The notes under the pieces: generated by a model
The model's database searches: none
Told to the model about the DNA's origin: nothing
The model's input: the letters and a program-made list of their open reading frames with translations, nothing else
Assembly: GCA_023228385.1 (NCBI GenBank)
Contig: JALOBF010000029.1
Location: 1 to 13,186 of the forward strand
DNA: 13,186 nucleotides
DNA from: Bacilli bacterium
GTDB taxonomy: Bacteria; Bacillota_I; Bacilli_A; ML615J-28; CAG-698
Direction of reading: 5' to 3'
Translations under genes and position numbers: made by a program
Shown here: in pieces, positions 1 to 8,353 of the stretch
Layout: each line of letters opens with the position of its first letter
Numbering within the stretch: position 1 is the first letter of the stretch

Positions 1-1
1 T

Positions 2-1717
2 GAGTTTATCATTAGTAAAATGCAAAACCCAAAAATATTGCACTTTCTTATCGACAATTTAACGGATGACGATATTATCAAAGAAGCAAAAAACAAATTG
101 AAATTTACTCCTCTTTCCGATGAAGAAGTAGAAATGTATGAATTAGTTGTAGAAAGCGGAAAAAGCAATTCGTTTTCCGTCAGCAAAACAACTTTAAATA
201 AAGCAGAAGAAATATTAAAAGCTCAGGGAACCTATCAAATAAATTCTCCGGAATTTCTTTCCGGTGCCAATATATCCGTTGCTATCACCAAGGAGTTTAT
301 GAATGCAGTCGAAAACGATTCGATTTATGAATTACGATTTCCTGATATTGATAATTATAGTCCCGGCGAAAAAGCCGCTTACGATGAAAAATGGTATCTT
401 GTTGGTGATGTCCGCGAATGGGAAAACATGGGATACCGAATAAAAGTCCATAAAAGAATCAGAGCACGCGAACTTTGGAATTTAATTAATATTTGCGCTA
501 CCTATTCGGCTGAACCAGGAATATTCTTTATCGATAACGCTAACGAAACGACCAATGCTCGTGGTTATGGCCAAAAAGTAGTGTGCACCAATCCTTGTGG
601 CGAACAACCGCTCGCCCCTTATTCGGTATGTAATTTAGCGGCTATCAATCTTGCCAATATGGCAATTCCGGAAAAGCAACAAGTAAACTGGAGTAAACTG
701 GAGAAAACAATTAAAACAGCAATAAGGCTGCAAGACAATGTTATCGACCGCACTACATACTTTCTGGAAGAAAACCGGATACAAGCTTTGGGTGAACGAC
801 GAATCGGTCTCGGTATTATGGGGCTTCATGATTTATTACTATACTGTAATTTACGGTACGGAAGTAAAGAGGGAAATCGTTTTGTCGATCAACTTTTTGA
901 ATTTTTGGCAACGAAAGCTTATGAAGCCTCAATTGAACTCGCTGCCGAAAAAGGAAGTTTTCCTTTCCTTGATCAATATGGTTCACGGCAAAAATTCATC
1001 GAATCCGGTTATATGAAAAAAATGCCTGCTTTTATCCGAAAAAATATTTTGCGCCACGGTATCCGTAATTCACATTTGCTAACGATTGCTCCAACCGGTT
1101 CAACCGGTACAATGGTCGGGGTTTCAACCGGACTCGAACCTTATTATGCTTTTAAATACTATCGCAGCGGTCGTCTCGGAAAATTTATGGAAGTCAACGC
1201 GCCGATTGTTGATAAATATCTTGAAATTTATCCGGAATATACTTATGAAAATTTACCTGGCATTTTCGTTTCAGCTATGGATTTAACTCCGGAAGAACAT
1301 GCCGATGTTCAGTGTATTATTCAACGTTGGGTTGATTCTTCAATTTCCAAAACCGTTAATGCTCCGAGAAATTATACCGTTGAAGAAGTAGAAAGACTCT
1401 ACATGCGACTGTATAAAGGAAAGGCCAAGGGCGGAACTGTATATGTCGACGGAAGTCGCGATGCTCAAGTACTCACGCTTAAAAAAGAACAAAGCCTACC
1501 AAAACAAGTTGAGCTAACCGATCTCGGCATCGAGATTGAAGAAAAAACGATTATTAAAGATAAACAGAAAATTAATCCCGTCCGAACAAAAGCCAATCGT
1601 AATATCGGCGTCGAAATCGGTGATATTTGTCCAATCTGCCTTGAAGGAACGGTTGAAGATATCGGAGGATGCAACACATGTACCAACTGTAACGCCCAAT
1701 TAAAATGTGGGCTCTAA
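2..1717 (+). CDS. nrdJ: Adenosylcobalamin-dependent (class II) ribonucleotide reductase, 5'-truncated by window edge
   Basis: This enzyme reduces ribonucleotides to deoxyribonucleotides using a B12-derived radical; it is cytoplasmic and supplies DNA precursors. The reading frame is open to the first bases (EFIISK precedes Met at 20), so the ATG at 20 is internal and the N-terminal part lies outside; 571 residues are visible. The catalytic NPCGE motif is at 590-604. In family terms its Cys (codon 596-598) is the thiyl-radical cysteine, flanked by the catalytic Asn and Glu, and the Cys eleven residues later (PYSVC) is one of the redox pair. The partner Cys of that pair would be in the missing part. 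The APTGSTGT segment near 1088-1111 is typical of reductase alpha chains. The C-terminus holds six cysteines (CPIC, CNTC, CNAQLKC; 1628-1711), the Cys-rich tail usual in class II enzymes and thought to regenerate the active-site disulfide. B12 dependence means the cell must import or make cobalamin. No nrdA/nrdB-type partner is visible. The family is certain; the upstream length is unknown. Confidence 0.96.
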   Translation, partial: EFIISKMQNPKILHFLIDNLTDDDIIKEAKNKLKFTPLSDEEVEMYELVVESGKSNSFSVSKTTLNKAEEILKAQGTYQINSPEFLSGANISVAITKEFMNAVENDSIYELRFPDIDNYSPGEKAAYDEKWYLVGDVREWENMGYRIKVHKRIRARELWNLINICATYSAEPGIFFIDNANETTNARGYGQKVVCTNPCGEQPLAPYSVCNLAAINLANMAIPEKQQVNWSKLEKTIKTAIRLQDNVIDRTTYFLEENRIQALGERRIGLGIMGLHDLLLYCNLRYGSKEGNRFVDQLFEFLATKAYEASIELAAEKGSFPFLDQYGSRQKFIESGYMKKMPAFIRKNILRHGIRNSHLLTIAPTGSTGTMVGVSTGLEPYYAFKYYRSGRLGKFMEVNAPIVDKYLEIYPEYTYENLPGIFVSAMDLTPEEHADVQCIIQRWVDSSISKTVNAPRNYTVEEVERLYMRLYKGKAKGGTVYVDGSRDAQVLTLKKEQSLPKQVELTDLGIEIEEKTIIKDKQKINPVRTKANRNIGVEIGDICPICLEGTVEDIGGCNTCTNCNAQLKCGL

Positions 1718-1721
1718 TAAA

Positions 1722-1750
1722 AAAAGAGGAGTCAATTTCCTCTCTTTTAT
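1722..1750 (+). terminator. Probable intrinsic terminator after nrdJ
   Basis: Stem AGAGGA (1725-1730) pairs with TCCTCT (1738-1743) around a 7-nt loop. With a one-base bulge it extends into flanking A and T runs (1722-1724 and 1745-1748). It begins within a few bases of the nrdJ stop. The stem is short, so some readthrough into the MATE gene is possible. Confidence 0.55.
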
Positions 1751-1779
1751 AATAAACAGATTATACAAGGTGATAAAAT

Positions 1780-3180
1780 TTGAATACAGATAAAAGTTTA
1801 AAAATGCGTAATATGCCGGTAGGAAGGTTATTGGCATCAATGAGTATACCGGCAATAACCTCAATGCTAATTCAAGCATTATATAATATTGTCGATACCT
1901 TTTTTGTAGCCAAACTTGATCCAACAAACAATATAATGATTACGGCGGTTGGATATGCCTTGCCTATCCAAATAATTATTATGGCATTTGCTCTAGGAAT
2001 CGGAATAGGTACCAACGTTTTAGTCGCCAGAAAATTAGGCGAGCAAAATAAAGATGAAGCATCAAATATTGCAAAGACAGGATTAATTATGGCTTTAATT
2101 GTCGGCTTCATCTTTTTTGTCATTAGCTTTTTTGTAGTCAATCCTTTTATGCAAATTATGTCCAATATTCCCAATATAATATTTTATGGCAGTGAATATT
2201 TACAAATTATTATGATGTTTAGTATTTTTATATTTGTTGAAATTGTAGCCAATAAAATTTTACAAGGTCAAGGAAGAATGATTATTCCGATGATTACCCA
2301 AATTATCGGCGCCGTAATAAATATTATTCTTGATCCGATATTAATTTTCGGTTGGTTCGGCTTACCGGCTCTTGGCGTTAAAGGAGCGGCAATCGCCACA
2401 ATCATCGCCCAATTCTGCGCTATGTGTTTTGTCGTAATCTATATTTTTACTCAAAAAATGGAAATCAGTTTAAATATTAAAACTTTAAAAATAAAAAAAG
2501 AGTATGTTGTTGAAATTGTAAAAGTCGGAGCACCGGCAATGTTAATGAACTCAATCAGTTCCATAACCAATATTCTATTAAACAATATTCTAAAGGAAAT
2601 CGATTCCTTAGAAAAAGCCAATACGATTCTGACGCTCTATTTCAAGTTGCAAAACTTTATCTTTATGCCGGTTTTTGGATTAAATCAAGGTGGATTGCCG
2701 ATATTATCATATAATTACGGCGCAGCAAATAAAAAACGTTATCTGAAAACTTTAAAATTAATGTTAATAACGGCATTTATCATTTTATTTACCGGCTTCA
2801 TCGTTTTCCAAACAATGCCATCATTGCTGATTCAAATTTTTGCCAAAGATGAATCAACAATAACAATCGGTAAGATTGCCTTTCGCATTATCAGTATATC
2901 ATTTTTACCAGCTGCTTTCGGCATTATCCTTACAAATGCTTTTCAATCGATAAGTTACGGTCATTCCGCTTTAATAATGTCAATTCTTCGCCAAGCTTTA
3001 CTGCTGATTCCCAGTGCTTATCTTTTGGGTAAATTTCTTGGGTTAAACTATATTTGGCTATCTTTTCCTTTTTCCGAAACTATCGTTGCCATTATCTTTT
3101 TCCCTTATATTTTGAAACTTATCAATAAAGTTTTTTTAAAAAAAGAAATAGAACTAAAAACGAAAGGCAGCGAGGTGTAA
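1780..3180 (+). CDS. MATE-family multidrug/cation efflux transporter, TTG start
   Basis: This is a polytopic membrane exporter of the MATE (multidrug and toxic compound extrusion) family, which moves organic cations or metabolites out of the cell using a Na+ or H+ gradient. At 466 aa it fits the family (about 440-470 aa with 12 transmembrane helices). The N-terminal MPVGRLLASMSIPAI segment followed by QALYNIVDTFFVAKL is the classic MATE opening. The middle part (GQGRMIIPMITQIIGAV, then DPILIFG and LGVKGAAIATI) is the conserved repeat that closes the N-lobe. The C-lobe contains FGLNQGGLPILSYNYGA. The start is TTG at 1780, chosen because AAGGTG (1768-1773) lies 6 nt upstream; the next ATG at 1804 has no comparable site. 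A TATAAT at 1748-1753 could be its own -10, but no good -35 is seen. It sits one base upstream of hflX. The substrate cannot be deduced. Confidence 0.95.
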   Translation: MNTDKSLKMRNMPVGRLLASMSIPAITSMLIQALYNIVDTFFVAKLDPTNNIMITAVGYALPIQIIIMAFALGIGIGTNVLVARKLGEQNKDEASNIAKTGLIMALIVGFIFFVISFFVVNPFMQIMSNIPNIIFYGSEYLQIIMMFSIFIFVEIVANKILQGQGRMIIPMITQIIGAVINIILDPILIFGWFGLPALGVKGAAIATIIAQFCAMCFVVIYIFTQKMEISLNIKTLKIKKEYVVEIVKVGAPAMLMNSISSITNILLNNILKEIDSLEKANTILTLYFKLQNFIFMPVFGLNQGGLPILSYNYGAANKKRYLKTLKLMLITAFIILFTGFIVFQTMPSLLIQIFAKDESTITIGKIAFRIISISFLPAAFGIILTNAFQSISYGHSALIMSILRQALLLIPSAYLLGKFLGLNYIWLSFPFSETIVAIIFFPYILKLINKVFLKKEIELKTKGSEV

Positions 3181-3181
3181 A

Positions 3182-4438
3182 ATGCGAAGAGCGATAATAG
3201 TAGCGGTTAATACATTAGAATCCTTAGAGAAAATAAATTATCAACTTGAAGAACTTAAAAATTTAGCTTTAGCCTGCGATATCGAAATTATTGATAATAT
3301 CATTCAAAAACTACCTGATAAACATCCAAATACTTATGTTGGCAAAGGGAAATTATTACAATTACAAGAAGCCGTAGTTTTCCATGAAGTTGACTTAATA
3401 GTTATCAATGACGAACTTACTCCCAATCAAATTAATAACCTTAGCAAATATTTAAAGATTGATATTTACGATCGCACTTTTTTAATTCTTGAAATTTTTC
3501 AGAAACGTGCTAAAACTAAAGAAGCCCTTCTTCAAGTCGAAGCGGCATTATTAAAATATATGCTGCCCAGACTAGCCGGCTTGCACAAAGGTCTCTCCCG
3601 ACAAAGAGGAACCACCGCCCAAGGCGTAGCCCGGGGCCGAGGTGCCGGTGAAACTCAACTCGAACTCGACCGCCGTTATATTAAAAATCAAATACAAACC
3701 GTGCAAAAAGAATTAGCAAAATTAATGAAACGCCGACAACAACAAAGAAACAAAAGAAAAAAAACCGAGATAAAAACTGTCGGATTAGTGGGCTATACCA
3801 ACTCCGGAAAATCAACTTTGCTGAATGCATTATTAAAATACACTGTCGAGCGGAAGAAAACCGTGTTTCAAAAAGATATACTTTTTGCCACACTGGAAAC
3901 TGCGACCCGATTGATTCGAACCGAAAATAATGTTAAGTTTCTCGTAACCGATACCGTTGGTTTCGTTGATAACCTTCCTCCCCATTTAATTGAAGCCTTT
4001 AAATCCACATTGGAAGAAATAAGCGAAGCCGATTTAGTTGTTCATGTTGTCGATGCCGCAAACCCAAATTTCGAAAAACAAATTGATACCACCAACCATG
4101 TTCTTTCCGAACTCGGCGTTAAAAGCAAACCTATTATCTATGTTTTTAATAAAATCGATTTGATGGAGGGAGACTTCGTAATTCCGGAGTATTGTGACAA
4201 AGCAATAAAAATAAGTGCGGAAAAAATCATTAATATTGAAAAATTCTTAACATTAATAGAAGAAGAATTGTTTAATGATTACCGGACTATTAAAATCAAT
4301 GTGCCGCTTTATAAATCTGACTTAATCGCATCTATTAAAAGTGAAGCCATTATTATAAATGAAAAAGTTACAAAAGAAGGCTTATTAATCGAAGCAAAAA
4401 TACCAGAAAAACTTTATCGAGAAATACAAAACATATAA
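3182..4438 (+). CDS. hflX: GTPase HflX, ribosome-splitting factor
   Basis: HflX is a translational GTPase that binds 50S/70S particles and splits stalled or hibernating ribosomes, notably after heat or antibiotic stress. The 418-aa protein has the full family layout. The N-terminal domain has YVGKGKLLQLQ and the DELTPNQINNL segment, followed by DRTFLILEIFQKRAKT. A helical linker follows, with LSRQRG, GRGAGETQLELDRR and a basic coiled coil rich in Lys/Arg/Gln. The G domain has a P-loop GYTNSGKST (204-212), G3 DTVGF (257-261), G4 NKID (323-326) and a G5-like SAE near 344. A short C-terminal domain completes it. The ATG is one base after the MATE stop codon, with GAGGTG (3172-3177) inside the end of the MATE gene, so the two are co-transcribed and probably translationally coupled. 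Nothing appears degraded. Confidence 0.97.
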   Translation: MRRAIIVAVNTLESLEKINYQLEELKNLALACDIEIIDNIIQKLPDKHPNTYVGKGKLLQLQEAVVFHEVDLIVINDELTPNQINNLSKYLKIDIYDRTFLILEIFQKRAKTKEALLQVEAALLKYMLPRLAGLHKGLSRQRGTTAQGVARGRGAGETQLELDRRYIKNQIQTVQKELAKLMKRRQQQRNKRKKTEIKTVGLVGYTNSGKSTLLNALLKYTVERKKTVFQKDILFATLETATRLIRTENNVKFLVTDTVGFVDNLPPHLIEAFKSTLEEISEADLVVHVVDAANPNFEKQIDTTNHVLSELGVKSKPIIYVFNKIDLMEGDFVIPEYCDKAIKISAEKIINIEKFLTLIEEELFNDYRTIKINVPLYKSDLIASIKSEAIIINEKVTKEGLLIEAKIPEKLYREIQNI

Positions 4439-4440
4439 AA

Positions 4441-4490
4441 AAAGACATCTCAATATATTTTTTAATTATATTTTGATATGTCTTTTTTTT
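4441..4490. terminator. Bidirectional intrinsic terminator between hflX and the convergent patatin operon
   Basis: An imperfect inverted repeat, AGACAT-C-TCAA-T-ATA (4443-4457) against its complement (4467-4483), has an A run on the left and an eight-T run (4483-4490) on the right, so it can act on both strands. The T run overlaps the stop codon of the opposing gene at 4489-4491. It starts 3 nt after the hflX stop. Confidence 0.8.
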
Positions 4491-5355
4491 ATCCGCTTAT
4501 TACATTGTCTGCCGAAGTGATAAAAGTTAATAAATCCTCAAATCTATTTTCGGCATCATTATATCCTTGATGATAAAAACGCATTAAATTATTACAATCT
4601 TTTTCAAACCGCCTGACAGTTACAACTTCTTCGGGGCGAATAACAAATACTTTTTTTTCTAATGACAATTTTTCTATCATTTCCAATGTTTGATTATATT
4701 TTAAATATCGGTTATAAACAGCATAGGTTAATTGGGGATAGCGGGGGTAACGAGCCCGTAACATCTGCACGGAACGCAACCGTTTTTTACGATACGATTT
4801 GTCGCGAGTTAGCACGACAACCTGTTTATCATATCCTGATTTGATTGAATAATTAATGGGAATAGAGTCGCTGACACTACCATCCAACATTTTTTTCCCT
4901 TGATAAATGACGATTCTACTTACCGCCGGTATCGAGCAAGAAGCACGCAGATATGGCAAATCAACTTCCATATTTTTGATTGGATAGTATTCCGGCTCTC
5001 CGGTTTCAATATTAGTAACAACAACCTCGACTTCAATCGGGCTTTGATTATAAGAATCATAATCGAAGTATACAAGCTCTTTAGGTAAAACATTAAATAT
5101 AAAATCAAAACCAAAGATATTTCCGTGTCTTAACAGACTCCTTATACTACAGTACCTTTTATCCAGGGCATAAGTAGTATAAATTTCAATATTTCGGCGT
5201 GGTTGCCACGATTTATACGACACAGCATTACATGCCCCGGAACTAACTCCAATTACATTGAGAAATTTTAGATTTTTCTCCATAAAAAAATCTAAAACGC
5301 CGGCGGTGTATACTCCGCGCATCCCTCCGCCTTCGAGAATTAACTGGATCTTCAT
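4489..5355 (-). CDS. Patatin-like phospholipase (lipid acyl hydrolase)
   Basis: This is a serine lipid acyl hydrolase of the patatin family, which cleaves fatty acyl chains from membrane phospholipids or other lipids with a Ser-Asp dyad. The 288-aa protein begins LILEGGGMRG (oxyanion-hole glycines, residues 9-14). The nucleophile motif GVSSG follows (36-40, catalytic Ser38), and the DGS motif carries the catalytic Asp158. All active-site elements are present. There is no signal peptide or transmembrane helix, so it is probably cytoplasmic or at the inner membrane face. The overall form resembles the short bacterial YjjU/RssA-like patatins. The start ATG at 5353-5355 follows AGGG about 6 nt upstream and lies 8 nt after the stop of the preceding gene in the same operon. 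Whether it acts in lipid turnover or on a specific substrate is unknown. Confidence 0.92.
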   Translation of the reverse strand: MKIQLILEGGGMRGVYTAGVLDFFMEKNLKFLNVIGVSSGACNAVSYKSWQPRRNIEIYTTYALDKRYCSIRSLLRHGNIFGFDFIFNVLPKELVYFDYDSYNQSPIEVEVVVTNIETGEPEYYPIKNMEVDLPYLRASCSIPAVSRIVIYQGKKMLDGSVSDSIPINYSIKSGYDKQVVVLTRDKSYRKKRLRSVQMLRARYPRYPQLTYAVYNRYLKYNQTLEMIEKLSLEKKVFVIRPEEVVTVRRFEKDCNNLMRFYHQGYNDAENRFEDLLTFITSADNVISG

Positions 5356-5363
5356 AATTATCC

Positions 5364-6050
5364 CTATCGCTCAATATCAAAATTATTTTTAATAATCATC
5401 CGGTAAAGAATCTCTTTGTCCAGTTGTGTCATTTGATAATTTAATGCTTGATAAGCATTAATTTTCTCCAATCCTTTATTATCCGAAATTGTCGATATTT
5501 CAATTGAAAAACAATGATAAATCTCTTTTTGATTTTTAATAGTCAGTTTACCAATTTTGGTAACATTATCGGAAGTAACATTAAGTTGCATTTGTTTATT
5601 AGTATCATTCAAAATGTCCTCAAGAAACCGTGTTTTTTTCCCTTTTACAACAATTCCACTATAATTACCGTTTTTATCTTTTTTTAAATATAAATCATTG
5701 CCGTTACGATATAAAAGATATAAAAACTCTTGATAATAAAATTTGCTTTCAAGTTGGCGGGAAGAAGTAAAAGGATTCCCGTAACCAATGATAAAATAAT
5801 ATAATGAACAAGATAATGCATATAGGAAAGAAAAGCCAATAAACAGCAGATTGGACAAACTATTTAAAATTGGTTCATCATGATAATCGACAAAGAAGGC
5901 AATCGTAAAAACAGATGTCAAAAATAACCCGACAATTAAATTAATCCATACTTTGTTTTTAGTTTTAGAAGTTTTAATAGCGCTGTTTAGAATGAAAAAT
6001 ACTAAACCGATGCCAATGGCGCATTTTAAAACTTCCTGTGCAATATCCAT
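5364..6050 (-). CDS. Conserved-looking hypothetical membrane protein with three N-terminal TM segments
   Basis: I do not recognise this 228-aa protein. Three hydrophobic segments are visible (about residues 8-24, 33-54 and 64-90), followed by a hydrophilic C-terminal domain of about 138 residues. That domain is rich in Lys, Asn, Tyr and beta-prone residues (for example GNYSGIVVKGKKTRF and VTKIGKLTIKNQKEIYHCF) and ends in a probable helix (LNYQMTQLDKEILYRMII). By the positive-inside rule the KTSKTKNK loop between TM1 and TM2 is cytoplasmic, which would also place the C-terminal domain in the cytoplasm after TM3 only if the N-terminus is outside; topology needs proper prediction. A strong AGGAGG lies 9 nt before the ATG at 6048-6050. 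The gene sits 15 nt after the GHL10 hydrolase gene and 8 nt before the patatin gene, so it is the middle of a three-gene operon and may link the outer glycan enzyme with the inner lipid enzyme. Confidence 0.85.
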   Translation of the reverse strand: MDIAQEVLKCAIGIGLVFFILNSAIKTSKTKNKVWINLIVGLFLTSVFTIAFFVDYHDEPILNSLSNLLFIGFSFLYALSCSLYYFIIGYGNPFTSSRQLESKFYYQEFLYLLYRNGNDLYLKKDKNGNYSGIVVKGKKTRFLEDILNDTNKQMQLNVTSDNVTKIGKLTIKNQKEIYHCFSIEISTISDNKGLEKINAYQALNYQMTQLDKEILYRMIIKNNFDIER

Positions 6051-6065
6051 CTGTAAACCTCCTTA

Positions 6066-8093
6066 TTACTGATATATCTTTTCTACAGTATCATTAGTAA
6101 TAATTTCAATCGTCATTATATGTTGCATTAATTTAGTATAATGTCGGGCCGGAACATAAAAAGGTCTTGTGTTGGCACTTATCGAATCAATTCCGTCGCT
6201 GACTGTCACAATGAAATACGCTCGATTAAACGAAAAATCAGGAATATAAATGTCTCTGCTAAATTGTTTTTCTACCCCGACCAATATTATATCATTTAAA
6301 ACACGATTGCTGATTCTAATCGTAACAGTTAACAAGTCGCCATCAGCATCGTATAATTCACCGCTGATATTCAACATGGTTTTTTCTTCTATTACCAAAA
6401 GACTAGTATTAAGATTAAGATTTTTTATTTCCGGTCGAGAATTGCTATCATAAGAATCGACTGATAAGGTTAAAAATTCATCACCAAATTTCCCGTCGCC
6501 ATATAAAGTTTTTATATAAAACTGATATGCTTTTTCCCGGTTTGCCGGATAGTCAATTTGAAATGTTTTATTTTGATTATATATAATATCAAACATTTTT
6601 TCACTATCGGGATTAAACGGTTGACCTTTTTCGATTCGATAAATTGCATACGCATATGCAGTTTGATGCGGAGCAAAGTTTAATGCAATATAAAAATTAC
6701 TGCGGCTTACGGTTACATTCGGTTCGGAATAATCGTTGATGGTTTTCAATGTTTTTATCGGCAGAAATACCGGTTCAATCCATCGGGCTTTAAGATTATC
6801 TAAGGCAGTACGCATATTGTTATTAGTTGCTGTTTTTAAATTAGAAATATTATACATGGCGAATCCACTGACGGTATCAAATGAATAACCGTAATCCAGC
6901 TGATCACTCATATCGGGAATATCCCATCCGTCATTAAATGAGTTATATTGATAAGGCGCTAGTCCGATATAAAGTTTCACATTCTTATCCTTTACTTCAT
7001 TTGCCCACCAAGAAGTAATAGCCTTATGATTCGGCCGATAAAAAGAACCATAATTTTGAGGAAGAATATAATCAATCCACTCTTCATTTACCCATTTTCT
7101 TGTATCGGCAAACAAATCAACATAAGAACTATAACTGTAACAGACAATACCCGCCATACCCCCGGGTTGCCCATAAGGAGCGGGGCACTCCGTAGATGGG
7201 GCCCAAACACCGGCTGGACTAATGCCAAACTCAACATTTTTACCGAGATTTGTATTTAGTTTTTTCATTAAATTATGAATGCCTTTAATTAGTATGTTTA
7301 CCTGTTCCCGCCGCCAATCGTTCTTAGAAAAAGTACCGCCGCTTTGCTTATAAGAATTATAATCTATAGCATCCTCACTATGATCAACGCCGTTATAAAA
7401 ATAATCATCAAAATGAACAGCATCTACATCGTAATTCCTAACTACTTCAGATATTGTATTGTAAATATGTTGCCGCACTTCTTCCCGAGCCGGATTAAGT
7501 AATAATCGGGCCGTAGATAAATTTTTATCATGAACGCCTCTCACTAATAAATTCGGATTTTGCTTTGCGAAATTTTTATCGTCTAGAGTTGATAAATATG
7601 CAATTTTTTCATTTTCATAATCGCCTGTCTTAGGTACTACATCAAGCGATGTTCGATAAGGATTCATCCAGGCATGGAATTCCATGTTTCTTTTATGGAC
7701 TTCTTCAATCATCCATTCCATCGGATCCCAACCGGGATCAACTCCTTCAGTTCCAATTAAAAACCGACTCCACGGATTGATTGAAGACTTATAAAACGCA
7801 TCATTTAACGGCCGAACTTGAAATATCACGACATTTAAATTGTACTCTTCAAAAACATTTAAAAGATTTAAAAACTGTTGTTTATAAATTTCAATTGCTG
7901 ATTCAGTTGAGCCATACTGTTTTCCAATATCAATGTTAGACACTGTCGCAACCCAAGCACCGCGAAATTCAAACATCCGCTTTTTTGATTTCGTCTCAAA
8001 GCCTTTTGTATTCGTTGGAATAACCGTAGCTAAAACAAATACAGTTAAAACTATAATCATTGCTTTCCGGAAAATATTAACCAGTTTAATCAT
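6066..8093 (-). CDS. Secreted GHL10-family (DUF187) glycoside hydrolase with C-terminal beta-sandwich domains
   Basis: The 675-aa protein has a Sec-type signal (positive residues at 3-10, hydrophobic core about 11-25, no lipobox Cys), so it is exported. Residues about 42-440 form the GHL10/DUF187 TIM-barrel domain: it opens with FRGAWVATVSNIDIG, followed by FQVRPLNDAFYKS, HAWMNPYRTSLD, a YDVDAVHFDDYF strand with likely catalytic acidic residues (227-230), ISPAGVW and DYILPQNYGS. Residues about 450-545 look like a fibronectin-III-type domain, and about 550-650 like a cadherin/Ig-like domain with DADGDLLTV and VTVSDGIDS. The E. coli family member DigH (formerly YddW) cleaves denuded peptidoglycan strands, so a cell-wall glycan substrate is plausible but inferred. 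There is no C-terminal anchor, so it is probably secreted or wall-bound through the sandwich domains. The start ATG at 8091-8093 has AGGAGA about 10 nt upstream. It is the first gene of a three-gene operon. Confidence 0.92.
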   Translation of the reverse strand: MIKLVNIFRKAMIIVLTVFVLATVIPTNTKGFETKSKKRMFEFRGAWVATVSNIDIGKQYGSTESAIEIYKQQFLNLLNVFEEYNLNVVIFQVRPLNDAFYKSSINPWSRFLIGTEGVDPGWDPMEWMIEEVHKRNMEFHAWMNPYRTSLDVVPKTGDYENEKIAYLSTLDDKNFAKQNPNLLVRGVHDKNLSTARLLLNPAREEVRQHIYNTISEVVRNYDVDAVHFDDYFYNGVDHSEDAIDYNSYKQSGGTFSKNDWRREQVNILIKGIHNLMKKLNTNLGKNVEFGISPAGVWAPSTECPAPYGQPGGMAGIVCYSYSSYVDLFADTRKWVNEEWIDYILPQNYGSFYRPNHKAITSWWANEVKDKNVKLYIGLAPYQYNSFNDGWDIPDMSDQLDYGYSFDTVSGFAMYNISNLKTATNNNMRTALDNLKARWIEPVFLPIKTLKTINDYSEPNVTVSRSNFYIALNFAPHQTAYAYAIYRIEKGQPFNPDSEKMFDIIYNQNKTFQIDYPANREKAYQFYIKTLYGDGKFGDEFLTLSVDSYDSNSRPEIKNLNLNTSLLVIEEKTMLNISGELYDADGDLLTVTIRISNRVLNDIILVGVEKQFSRDIYIPDFSFNRAYFIVTVSDGIDSISANTRPFYVPARHYTKLMQHIMTIEIITNDTVEKIYQ

Positions 8094-8276
8094 TGTTCTA
8101 TCTCTCCTCTTTTATATATTAATGCTTCATTATTAGCAAGAACCCATAGCAAAACAATTCAGATAGGAGCCTTCAGCTTAACTCTGCCGTCTATGGAATT
8201 TTATTATTATATTAATGACTCACCAATTATTATTTCTAATAATGGGGAATTCCTTAACCATAGAGGGCGAATATTT
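8094..8276 (-). promoter_or_regulatory. Long, possibly structured 5' leader of the GHL10 operon (candidate cis-regulatory RNA)
   Basis: The transcript predicted from the extended -10 at 8283-8291 has about 183 untranslated bases. On the - strand it carries CUAUGG (8263-8258), its complement CCAUAG (8196-8191) and then CUAUGGG (8149-8143). The middle copy can pair with either outer copy but not both. A hairpin with a GAAA loop (+ strand arms 8223-8232 and 8237-8245) lies between the first two. Just before the ribosome binding site, UAAUG-AAG-CAUUA can form a small hairpin. No known riboswitch class fits. The rest is AT-rich with no coding potential that I can see. Confidence 0.35.
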
Positions 8277-8282
8277 ATGTAT

Positions 8283-8291
8283 ATTATAACA
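8283..8291 (-). promoter_or_regulatory. Extended -10 promoter for the GHL10 operon
   Basis: Read on the - strand, TGTTATAAT gives a perfect TATAAT with an upstream TG in the extended -10 position. The -35 region (around 8306-8311 reads TAGAGT) is poor, as is common for extended -10 promoters. The predicted transcript start is near 8276. Confidence 0.5.
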
Positions 8292-8318
8292 TATAAACAC
8301 AATAGACTCTAGTTTTTA

Positions 8319-8347
8319 TTGATTTTTTATTAACCGAATTATATAAT
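8319..8347 (+). promoter_or_regulatory. Promoter of udk, predicted to give a leaderless mRNA
   Basis: TTGATT (8319-8324), a 17-bp spacer and a perfect TATAAT (8342-8347) form a near-consensus housekeeping promoter. The ATG of udk begins 7 bases after the last base of the -10, exactly where transcription is expected to start. There is therefore no room for a ribosome binding site. Confidence 0.65.
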
Positions 8348-8353
8348 ATAGTT

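Noticed and set aside
20..1717. nrdJ starting at the ATG at 20.
   Set aside because: The frame continues upstream to the first bases with residues typical of the interior of the enzyme (EFIISKMQNP), and 565 residues is too short for a complete class II reductase lacking its N-terminal part.
8163..8171. Match to the start of the magnesium M-box riboswitch (- strand GGCUCCUAU in the GHL10 leader).
   Set aside because: The stretch looks like the conserved 5' part of an M-box, but the following conserved helices and loops are missing, only about 70 nt remain before the ATG, and the downstream gene is not a transporter.
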